Notes under the pieces: generated by a model
Database searches by the model: none
The model's input: only the letters and a program-made list of their open reading frames with translations
What the model was told of the DNA's origin: nothing
Shown: piece after piece, positions 19,065-27,686 of the stretch
Layout: each line of letters starts with the position of its first letter
Position numbering within the stretch: the first letter of the stretch is position 1
From: Oscillospiraceae bacterium
Lineage (GTDB): Bacteria > Bacillota > Clostridia > Oscillospirales > Ruminococcaceae
Direction of reading: 5' to 3'
Assembly: GCA_009777275.1 (NCBI GenBank)
Contig: WRME01000002.1
Location: 1 to 43,356 of the forward strand
DNA: 43,356 nt
Program-made: the position numbers and the translations under genes

Positions 19065-19139
19065 TGGAGGCACCACCCGGACTTGAACCGGGGAATAGAG
19101 GTTTTGCAGACCTCGGCCTTACCGCTTGGCTATGGTGCC
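19065..19139 (-). tRNA. tRNA-Cys(GCA)
   Basis: GGCACCA/TGGTGCC acceptor, anticodon GCA in CTGCAAA, encoded CCA. Confidence 0.93.
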
Positions 19140-19206
19140 GCACAAAGGAATGAGGACATAGGAGAACAAAGCTAAATGTTTCCCAATTCCTCATACTTTA
19201 AACGAA

Positions 19207-19282
19207 TGGAGCGGATTACGAGGCTCGAACTCGCTACCTCCACCTTGGCAAGGTGGCGCTCTACCAGATGAGCTAAATCCGC
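19207..19282 (-). tRNA. tRNA-Gly(GCC)
   Basis: GCGGATTTAGCTCATCTGGTAGAGCGCCACCTTGCCAAGGTGGAGGTAGCGAGTTCGAGCCTCGTAATCCGCTCCA. Confidence 0.94.
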
Positions 19283-19322
19283 AGAACGGTACGCACAGGG
19301 GTGCGTACCATACAAGTTGTTT

Positions 19323-19754
19323 TTATTTGCCGTATTCTTCAGATGCTAAAACATTTCCGTCGCCGTCTAAATACTCAACAATTACAGAATCGGCATTAGC
19401 GCCTGCTAAGTTTGCCGCCTCTAACATAGGTTCAAAGATTGCTCCGGACATTTCTAAGGACATTTCTGCAATTTCTTTTGTCAATGATTCACCCTGATAG
19501 GAAAAAACAAGTGAATTTCCCCTAGCGGACGCCTTGATGCTCAAAGCATCGGTTGCCATTGCCTCAAATATCTCGTTGTTAGCATCTATGTAGTCTAAGA
19601 GAGCCTGGTTGGCCGCATCGCCGGAACCGCCACCGACAGAATCCGATGCAGATGTAGAAGTGCCGCCGTTGCTACCACCGTTGTCTGTATTGCATCCCGC
19701 AAAAACAACCAACATAAATGATAACGCCAGCAAGCTTACTAATAATTTCTTCAT
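19323..19754 (-). CDS. Small lipoprotein (DUF4854-like)
   Basis: Signal peptide with lipobox VFAGC, Gly/Ser-rich linker. Confidence 0.7.
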   Translation of the reverse strand: MKKLLVSLLALSFMLVVFAGCNTDNGGSNGGTSTSASDSVGGGSGDAANQALLDYIDANNEIFEAMATDALSIKASARGNSLVFSYQGESLTKEIAEMSLEMSGAIFEPMLEAANLAGANADSVIVEYLDGDGNVLASEEYGK

Positions 19755-19825
19755 GCGATAAACTCCTTTTTCTCAAGCGGCATACACCATGCCGCTTCAT
19801 AATTATTTCTCGGAAAACCTGAGAA

Positions 19826-19901
19826 TGGTGCCTCCGGTCGGAATCGAACCAACGACACGTGGATTTTCAGTCCACTGCTCTACCGACTGAGCTACAGAGG
19901 C
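19826..19901 (-). tRNA. tRNA-Phe(GAA)
   Basis: GCCTCTGTAGCTCAGTCGGTAGAGCAGTGGACTGAAAATCCACGTGTCGTTGGTTCGATTCCGACCGGAGGCACCA. Confidence 0.94.
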
Positions 19902-20128
19902 GGGACAAAACCATGAATAATCGTGATTTTTATTGGGTTTCTGCAACTACCCAACTTACTTAGACACGGGGATTTTGTGCCATTGGACACGGTGACTTTA
20001 TTTATTCTACACATAATTAACAATTTTGTCAAGCGTTTTTTTAATTTTTTAAAATATTATTTTTTTGTATTATTTTTCCAACATCCCCTCGCATAAAATA
20101 AACCCACGCCGCACAGGAGGGTCATGCA

Positions 20129-20368
20129 ATGAAGACGATTCGCCGGATAGCAGATGAGATTGGGGTAACAAAGCAAAGGGTTTATAGGTACATAAAAAAG
20201 CATGGGATTGTTGAGAAGTGTCAAAAGCAAGGCGTGATGTACTTCGATGATGCGGTTGAAAACCTGATAAAACAGGCATTTTTGCACAAAACCGTATCAA
20301 ACGAAACGCAAACGGAACAGGTTCAAAACACGCTTGTTTCGATGTTGACAACAACGGGCGATTCGTGA
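20129..20368 (+). CDS. Small HTH DNA-binding protein (mobile-element type)
   Basis: RRIADEIGVTKQRVYRYIKKHGI helix-turn-helix; RBS GGAGGG. Confidence 0.65.
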   Translation: MKTIRRIADEIGVTKQRVYRYIKKHGIVEKCQKQGVMYFDDAVENLIKQAFLHKTVSNETQTEQVQNTLVSMLTTTGDS

Positions 20369-20506
20369 CGGTGTCGGCTTTGCTTATTGCGTGGCAATTT
20401 CGCAAGCCGTGGGTTGCCGCAAAAGCGGCAAGTGGTTTGTGAGCGTGCGAGCGATTCGCCGCCGCAAATGCGCCGACTGAATCCGCCCGACATTCACAAA
20501 CCACAA

Positions 20507-20536
20507 AGGGCGCACTTATACATTGCTCCGCAATGT
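20507..20536 (-). other. Candidate MobQ/RSF1010-like oriT (nic core plus inverted repeat)
   Basis: Minus strand ACATTGC-GGA-GCAATGT inverted repeat followed by A then TAAGTGCGCCCT. Confidence 0.65.
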
Positions 20537-20605
20537 GCGTGCCGGACAAGCAACAGACAACCCCCGAAAATCATATGATTTAGTATCATAATTCGGGGGT
20601 GGAGC

Positions 20606-21171
20606 ATGGCGATTTATCATCTTCACGTTGGCATTATCAGCCGCAAAACAGGGCGTTCGGCGGTTGCGGCTTCGGCGTATCGGGCGGGCGAAAAATGTGT
20701 CGCAGTCAACGCCGCCGCCTATCGTTCGGGAGAAAAATTACAAGACGAAAAAACCTACATTTAAAGGGATTTTCCAACCGCATTGACCATCGCACGCTAA
20801 AGGTGCAGGGCGTTGATCGTGAGCCGACAATTCATGTTGGTGTGATTGCGTGGAATTTGGAGAAAAAGGGCATTATTACCGATAAAATGCAGAAAAACAA
20901 GGCGATAATCGCACGAAATACGGCGCTGTATTTGCACAAATTGCGTGTTGGATATTCGCAAATCAACAGAGAAATTGCGAAACTGCAACAAGAGTTTATC
21001 CGACACAAAACAACTCCTGAAAAATCATATGATTCGAATCCAAACGCACAAATAATCTTTGACAGATTATCCGAACTTGACAGAGAAAATCAACGGCAGG
21101 ATTATCCGGATCAAAGACCGGCAAGACGATGGGAGCGTGAGAGAGAAAGGGAATGGGAACGCGGGCGGTGA
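20606..21171 (+). pseudogene. MobA/MobL-family relaxase remnant (internal deletion/frameshift)
   Basis: MAIYHLHVGIISRKTGRSAVAASAYRAGEK...KTYI* then, in another frame, RIDHRTLKVQGVDREPTIHVGVIAWNLEKKGI. Confidence 0.85.
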
Positions 21172-21174
21172 AAA

Positions 21175-21501
21175 CTAAATCTCTTCAAGTTGTTTTTTTA
21201 ATGCGTTTAGATCGATTTTTATAATATCCCAAACTAATTCAAAGTTTACACCCTCATAATTATGCACTAAACGATTACGAAGTCCGCGCATTTTATGCCA
21301 AGGAACATCAGTGTGTTTCTGTTGAAAGTCGCTATCCAGTCTGTTCGCAAGTTCGCCAATTTGCAAGAGATTGAAAACACAAGCTTCTATCAATTTTGAA
21401 TCTGTTAAAAAATCTGGCATTCCAACAGTTGAAATATATCGGTTTATCTTTTCGATACATTCGATTATCTTTACAAGGATAATTTCGTTCTTCCTATCCA
21501 T
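21175..21501 (-). CDS. HepT-like ribonuclease/toxin (DUF86, HEPN)
   Basis: MRGLRNRLVHNYEGVNFELVW contains the R-x4-H HEPN motif; start trimmed to MDRKNE; overlaps the nucleotidyltransferase. Confidence 0.85.
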   Translation of the reverse strand: MDRKNEIILVKIIECIEKINRYISTVGMPDFLTDSKLIEACVFNLLQIGELANRLDSDFQQKHTDVPWHKMRGLRNRLVHNYEGVNFELVWDIIKIDLNALKKQLEEI

Positions 21502-21814
21502 ATATCCGCACTCCTGTCGTGGCAACTTCATGTTCAATAGGTGAATCTGCATTGATATAACGCACATCGATTAAATCAACTTTTTTATTCAGAGCTTCAC
21601 ACACATTCTCAATAAGCCCGACAAAATCAAGACCACGCAACCCACTGTCAACCAATATATCCACATCGCTGTCCGCCGTTGCTCTTCCTTGTGCGTATGA
21701 TCCAAATAATATGGCACTTTTTACGCCGTTGGATATAAAAACAGGTTCAAGTCTGCGTTTTATTTCTAAAGTATTGTAAACATTTCTATTGTTTGTCCTG
21801 TTCACTAAAACCAC
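21494..21814 (-). CDS. MntA-like minimal nucleotidyltransferase antitoxin
   Basis: AILFGSYAQGRATADSDVDILVD (GS-x10-DxD motif) and KVDLIDV. Confidence 0.88.
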   Translation of the reverse strand: MVLVNRTNNRNVYNTLEIKRRLEPVFISNGVKSAILFGSYAQGRATADSDVDILVDSGLRGLDFVGLIENVCEALNKKVDLIDVRYINADSPIEHEVATTGVRIYG

Positions 21815-21873
21815 CCTCTTGAAATTATGGTTTTATTATACACCAAAAATACTTTTTTGTAAACACCCCATTT

Positions 21874-21950
21874 TTTATAGAATACAATCTATAAAAGGGG
21901 CAAAAGAAGTACCAGATAGTTCGGGGAGTTAGTGAAAAAGTGGGGATAAA
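21874..21950 (+). pseudogene. Decayed recombinase unit: palindromic site joined to recombinase 3' fragment
   Basis: TTTTATAGAATACAATCTATAAAAGGGG, then a stretch homologous to 23831-23892 (TTCGG.GAGTT.GTGAAAAAGTGG). Confidence 0.7.
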
Positions 21951-22004
21951 ACAAACCACACATGACACTAAAAATCTGCATGAAAGTATTTTTAACTATG
22001 ATTT

Positions 22005-22409
22005 TCACAAAAAGAAAGGGATAATTAACTGTGCTATCATTAGAGCGATTTGTATCCAATTAGTAAGTAAATTTGGCAACTGGGAGTTTTCAACACTAAC
22101 TTCAAAGTTTTCTAAGTTCCCTGAAGTTGAATTAATTACACCAACGCATACAAAAGAAATTATTTGTACAATAGTGAGAAATATAATCAGTGCAACGCAT
22201 TTTTGAACAATTGTTATGGAATTGTGAAGAATTTTATAAAGACATCTGATCCATTTTTGCTTTGTCTTTTCTTTTTCAATTCTAACTTTTGTTTCTTCTA
22301 TCCTATTTAATCTAATCATCGTTAAATATTCTTGTATCAAAACTCCCCCCAATTTTGTTTTATTGGGTAGAATGTCTTTATCAGGATCGCTACATAGCAA
22401 TGCGTACAT
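22005..22409 (-). CDS. Hypothetical membrane protein
   Basis: Two hydrophobic segments (CVALIIFLTIVQIISFVCVGVI; WIQIALMIAQLIIPFFL). Confidence 0.45.
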   Translation of the reverse strand: MYALLCSDPDKDILPNKTKLGGVLIQEYLTMIRLNRIEETKVRIEKEKTKQKWIRCLYKILHNSITIVQKCVALIIFLTIVQIISFVCVGVINSTSGNLENFEVSVENSQLPNLLTNWIQIALMIAQLIIPFFL

Positions 22410-22757
22410 TGAATCGTTGATAGAGGGGAGTTCGGTTAGCCATTTTTTTCATGCAAGGAATTGCTTTTATATAACATACGACAACCACCTTTCTCTGTTG
22501 ATTGCCCTTAATTACTCATGATTACACTAAAAGTCGGGCAATTAAAAAAACTTTTGGTGTATCATTATTTCTTGCATTGGAATCACCCTGCCTTTCAATG
22601 TTTTATTCTGCATAATAGACATTTTTGAAGAATCCACTCCATAATATAATAATACTATATAATTTACTAAAAAGGAATAGCACGATCGAATATATATTCG
22701 GTAAATATACTTGACAAACACACTAATATTTGTTACTATTGCACAAAGGAGGTTTTT

Positions 22758-23240
22758 ATGGAGTTCTTAGATTTAATTTCTCACATAAAAGGAATACTAA
22801 CAAACGAAAAGAATAAAAAATTAGAGGATCAACTAAAATATCAAAAAGAAATTAGCGAGCTACCCAAAGGAAGACTTGTCTATAAAGAAACTTTATATGG
22901 CAAGTATTTTTCTCTTCAGTATTATTGCAATGATGCTAAAAAAGCTCGTGTTAAGTATATTGGAAATAATAAAGACACTATATCTGATATGCAAAGTAAA
23001 ATTGATAGACGTAGGTATTTAGAAAAAGAACTTAGAACCCTAAAAATGGATTTGATAACCATTGACAGAATGATAAATCTTGCCAATAAACACATTGAAA
23101 AACAGACAAGCATAAAAGGAACTTTGAAAGAAATAAGTAGCGTAAATGCGATCAATGAAGCACAAACTCAATCACTTGAAACAGATAAACAAAGCACTAA
23201 CACCCCACCGAATAACCCTGACCCAATGAAGAAAATCTGA
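22758..23240 (+). CDS. DUF6788-like coiled-coil protein
   Basis: KGRLVYKETLYGKYFSLQYY...RVKYIG...IDRRRYLEKELRTL; strong RBS AAAGGAGG. Confidence 0.6.
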   Translation: MEFLDLISHIKGILTNEKNKKLEDQLKYQKEISELPKGRLVYKETLYGKYFSLQYYCNDAKKARVKYIGNNKDTISDMQSKIDRRRYLEKELRTLKMDLITIDRMINLANKHIEKQTSIKGTLKEISSVNAINEAQTQSLETDKQSTNTPPNNPDPMKKI

Positions 23241-23332
23241 AATAGATGATACTCGAATAAGTAGAAGACCAAATTTAACAAAAGAAGCGCAAATGTGAAT
23301 GAATCACAGAAAACGAGCAGTAATATATTTTC

Positions 23333-24010
<678 letters not shown>

Positions 24011-24093
24011 TCCTCTATGCGGATAATTCTAATGCAAAAATAATGATTTGTCAATGGTTTTTGCAAAAATATTTCTAAAATATTACAAAAACC

Positions 24094-25428
24094 ATGTTTT
24101 TTCGCATAATAACGGCGTTAAGAGGGATTTTTCGTAAATGTGTACATTTACGGAGTGGTCTAAAAAATTATATGAAAATTGGGGATATGTTTATGTTTTG
24201 TAATAAATGCGGCGAAAAGTTACAAGAGGGAGGCGGATTTTGTGCTGGGTGTGGTACGAAAGCCAATAGCGGCGGCACAACTGGTACGATAGTGAATTTG
24301 AGTAATGAAAACATCGAGAGCGGTGTTCCATTTACTGTTTCTCCAGCATCGCTGCATAATATAGTTGCCGCAGTTTTGTCTAAGGCTCCCAATATTGCAT
24401 TGGATGTATTTGAAAAAGTTAAAATTGTTCGAGAAGAGCATCATTGTGTTCCTGCATACTGGTTTGATTGTAACGGTACAGCAAAATTCTCATATGAATT
24501 TGGTAAAATAAAAAAGTGGCAGGAAGAAGGTTATGCAAAAGGTTATGAAATCGGGAAATTTGATTCTGATACATACCATACTATTACAACCCATACTGGA
24601 ATCGATTGGATTCCCACTAATGGCGAAACAGCCACCAGAGAAACATTGCTTGCCCCCGCCAACAAAGAATTTATTGAACAGATACAATCGTTGTATTTAG
24701 GGTTTGATTTCAACAATTTTATAGATTTTCACCATCTTAATTTACCTGCTGATACAAAAACTCATAGTGTTGATTTGCCTGTATCGTTAGCGTATAATGA
24801 ATATGTCACACCTCATGTAAAAAAGAAACTTGAGGAAAAAGCTGAACAGAGCATGACCTCACATACGCTTTCTAGAAGTCTACAAATGCTTGGAGAAAAC
24901 ATTTCTAAAGAAAAACCCATATGTGTTTTCCTCAGTATATACCGTGTTGTGTTCCAATACAATACCAAAGAATATTCTGTTTGGGTTAATGGCGATGGGT
25001 CTCTATGGTTTTTTAACGAAACATTACCGGAAGACGAAAACCGAAAATCCGAAATAAATAAATACAATAAAACTCTAGAGGACAAAAATCAAGAATTATT
25101 ATCGCTTCCCTCGATACCTGATGTAAAATCGGACCCCAGTTTTATTTGGTTTGTGTTGGGCATTTTAACTTATGGGATTGGTAGCATTGTATGGATTTAC
25201 TTAAAGGTAACTAGAACTAAGAAAAGAAAAGAAAGTGAAATAATCCGGCAAGCAAATGAATCAAAAGAAAACAAGATTAAGCCGGAAATTGCTATAATAG
25301 AAAGGAAAATTAATTCTTTCAACACTTGCATCGCAGAACAATATAAATCGCGGAAGAAAGCTTTAGCTGGCATATATGAAGATATTCCGATCGACACGCA
25401 AGCGTTTGAGGATATATTGTCCAATTAA
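24094..25428 (+). CDS. Zinc-ribbon membrane protein of unknown function
   Basis: MFCNKCGEKLQEGGGFCAGCGTKA zinc ribbon; TM segment FIWFVLGILTYGIGSIVWIYL; true start probably an ATG near 24170-24195. Confidence 0.6.
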   Translation: MFFRIITALRGIFRKCVHLRSGLKNYMKIGDMFMFCNKCGEKLQEGGGFCAGCGTKANSGGTTGTIVNLSNENIESGVPFTVSPASLHNIVAAVLSKAPNIALDVFEKVKIVREEHHCVPAYWFDCNGTAKFSYEFGKIKKWQEEGYAKGYEIGKFDSDTYHTITTHTGIDWIPTNGETATRETLLAPANKEFIEQIQSLYLGFDFNNFIDFHHLNLPADTKTHSVDLPVSLAYNEYVTPHVKKKLEEKAEQSMTSHTLSRSLQMLGENISKEKPICVFLSIYRVVFQYNTKEYSVWVNGDGSLWFFNETLPEDENRKSEINKYNKTLEDKNQELLSLPSIPDVKSDPSFIWFVLGILTYGIGSIVWIYLKVTRTKKRKESEIIRQANESKENKIKPEIAIIERKINSFNTCIAEQYKSRKKALAGIYEDIPIDTQAFEDILSN

Positions 25429-25472
25429 ATCGCAATCTTGCTAAACAGACGATTACAAGGAAATATATTTCT

Positions 25473-26093
25473 TTGTTTTCAATAAAAATCAAACTGGAGG
25501 ATATTGAGATGGATGAAATTTGCAAAAGACTTTCGCTCGAAGAGTTGTTAAGAGATTATTCGGGGAAAAGCGGTGCGTGGTACTGGATAGGGATGGCATA
25601 CTGGGAACGTGGGGATTATGAAAATGCGGCTAAATGGCTCGAAAAAACTAAAAACGATTCGGGCGACCACGGTTGGCAAGGCAAGGCGACATTAAATCTC
25701 GGATTAGCGTGCTGGAAATTTCTTAATCGCAAACAAGAAGCACTGCGTTTGTTTGAAAGTATTCCTAAGTTTGCACTGGCAAAATTGTATTCAGGAGTTA
25801 TGTATTTTCATGGCGATGGAGTTGCCCGTGATACAGACAAAGCCTTGGTGTTGGTTAAAGATTCGATAAAAATCATTATGGATTTGAGAAATAATGACGA
25901 CTTGTTTGCCGCAAATGAGTGCTTTTGGATTGCGGAAGTATTTCATAAAACAGGGAACCGTGAAAAAGCAAGAGAATACCTACATAAAACCATTGATAGG
26001 TGCAGAGATAGCTATCCAAGCGACCGTGAATTAAAATCCATGGCCGAGAATAATCTGCGGCAGATGGAAAGAAACGGACAGTTGAATTTTTAG
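25473..26093 (+). CDS. TPR/Sel1-like repeat protein
   Basis: Repeats such as WYWIGMAYWERGDYENAAKWLEKTKN and FWIAEVFHKTGNREKAREYLHKTI; likely ATG at 25509. Confidence 0.6.
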   Translation: MFSIKIKLEDIEMDEICKRLSLEELLRDYSGKSGAWYWIGMAYWERGDYENAAKWLEKTKNDSGDHGWQGKATLNLGLACWKFLNRKQEALRLFESIPKFALAKLYSGVMYFHGDGVARDTDKALVLVKDSIKIIMDLRNNDDLFAANECFWIAEVFHKTGNREKAREYLHKTIDRCRDSYPSDRELKSMAENNLRQMERNGQLNF

Positions 26094-26169
26094 ATGTTTG
26101 CAACAACTGAAATCGAATTAGTCGATACCTGTATTTATGAGCAGGAATTTTTATTTGGAGGTGAGGATT

Positions 26170-26292
26170 ATGGGACAACTAACTAACGAAGAAGCCATCC
26201 GCAGATACGAGCAAATTCTTAAAGATCCAAGAAGTACCCCGGAGCAAAAAGCGATGGCTCAGATGGCACTAAAAGCGTTGCGTGGGTATTAA
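26170..26292 (+). CDS. Small protein, 40 aa
   Basis: RBS TGGAGGTGAGGATT then MGQLTNEEAIRRYEQILKDPRSTPEQKAMAQMALKALRGY*. Confidence 0.55.
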   Translation: MGQLTNEEAIRRYEQILKDPRSTPEQKAMAQMALKALRGY

Positions 26293-26351
26293 CGCTTTCG
26301 TTTGTGCAAAGACCAAAATGCCGAATAAAGGCAGGAGGGAGGTATTTTTGA

Positions 26352-26564
26352 ATGGATGGTAAAAAAGTTACAGGCATTGTACTTGCCATAATAGGCATTA
26401 TATTATTCATTGTCGGGATTGTTATGTTCAATTCCGGCGAACAACAACTTGCGAGAGCGTTTGGTTACAGCGGTCCTGAAACTATAGCACCAATATTAAT
26501 GATGGCTGGCGGGGGAATTTCTTTGGTAATCGGTGCTATCCTGGTTTTTCTAAAGAGAAAATAA
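26352..26564 (+). CDS. Small two-TM membrane protein (DUF3185-like)
   Basis: VTGIVLAIIGIILFIVGIVMF and PILMMAGGGISLVIGAILVFL. Confidence 0.65.
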   Translation: MDGKKVTGIVLAIIGIILFIVGIVMFNSGEQQLARAFGYSGPETIAPILMMAGGGISLVIGAILVFLKRK

Positions 26565-26946
26565 AATATTTCTTAACAATCACCTCTTTATCGGTTATAA
26601 TGATAATCGTTAAAGGGGTGTTGTTTCATGGCGGCAGTTGGGAAAGTTCCGAATGACAGCGTATCATGTGACATGGCCGCTAAAATATTCAACAATCATG
26701 TATAGCGTTGGCGATGATTTAATACCTGAGAATTTACATGAGTATTTACTGCTAAGGAGAAAATAAAAAATTTCTTGACAAATTTTCTTGAATAATGTAT
26801 AATTACATCATGCTTGAAAATATGTTTGATAGCATAGGGATGGGCAGTGGGGTGCCGGCGGCGATAATCTGCGGATTTTGCGGGTTTTTTAGAGCGCCGG
26901 GGCTCGTGTCAAATTCCATACTCCTGTATATGAGGGAGGGAACATA

Positions 26947-27123
26947 ATGTCAGAAGTACGGTTGAAGGAAAACGAATCGCTCGACAGTGCGCTCAAGCGG
27001 TTTAAACGCTCCTGTGCCAAAGCGGGCGTTCTTGCAGAAGTACGCAAGAGAGAACACTACGAAAAGCCGTCTGTCAAACGCAAGAAAAAAGCGGAAGCGG
27101 CTCGTAAACGCAAATACAAATAG
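26947..27123 (+). CDS. rpsU: 30S ribosomal protein S21
   Basis: [68 protein letters not shown]; absent from the supplied track. Confidence 0.95.
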   Translation: MSEVRLKENESLDSALKRFKRSCAKAGVLAEVRKREHYEKPSVKRKKKAEAARKRKYK

Positions 27124-27167
27124 TACATTCGGGGGAGGGTTGTGAAACCTTCCCCTAACAGTAGGTT

Positions 27168-27686
27168 GTGATAATTTTGCCGATCTTTATGCCCGATATA
27201 ATCTTTCCTAATATCCTCTCGGTTTCCGGCCATTATCTTGACAAGGCGGGTATCGAGGGTCTGATTCTCGATGTCGACAATACTCTGCGGGTCTATGGTC
27301 AGTGGGAGCCGTTTGAGGGCGTCCGTGAATGGACAAGGTCGTTAGAGGCGGAGGGAATGAAGATAATTATAGTTTCTAACAACTTCCCCTCACGAATCGG
27401 CCCCTTTGCCGCTAAAATGGAGCTGGACTATATCGCTATGGGGCTAAAGCCGTCGCCGTGGGGACTGCTGCGGGCGTGTAAAAAAATCGGTACCCGTCCT
27501 AAAAAGACCGCCATAATCGGCGATCAGGTCTTCACCGATATTATCGGCGGCAACCTGCTCGGAATGCACACGATACTGGTATCCCCGCTCAAAAACGAGG
27601 ATAAATTCATCTATAATATAAAACGCACCCTCGAGAGCGGCGTTTATAAGAAATATAATAAGAGGAATGGGGATAATGTTTTATGA
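27168..27686 (+). CDS. YqeG family HAD-type phosphatase
   Basis: LILDVDNTLRVYGQWEPFEGV...IIVSNNFPSRIGPFAAKM...KPSPWGLLRA...IGDQVFTDIIGGN. Confidence 0.93.
   Translation: MIILPIFMPDIIFPNILSVSGHYLDKAGIEGLILDVDNTLRVYGQWEPFEGVREWTRSLEAEGMKIIIVSNNFPSRIGPFAAKMELDYIAMGLKPSPWGLLRACKKIGTRPKKTAIIGDQVFTDIIGGNLLGMHTILVSPLKNEDKFIYNIKRTLESGVYKKYNKRNGDNVL

Noticed and set aside
20070-20549. 159-aa minus-strand ORF
   Set aside because: Overlaps the HTH gene and oriT region antisense; sequence looks non-proteinaceous.
26627-26705. 25-aa ORF MAAVGKVPNDSVSCDMAAKIFNNHV
   Set aside because: Short, no recognisable family; could be gene debris.
26823-26946. 41-aa ORF upstream of rpsU
   Set aside because: No convincing RBS or family; probably just the rpsU leader.
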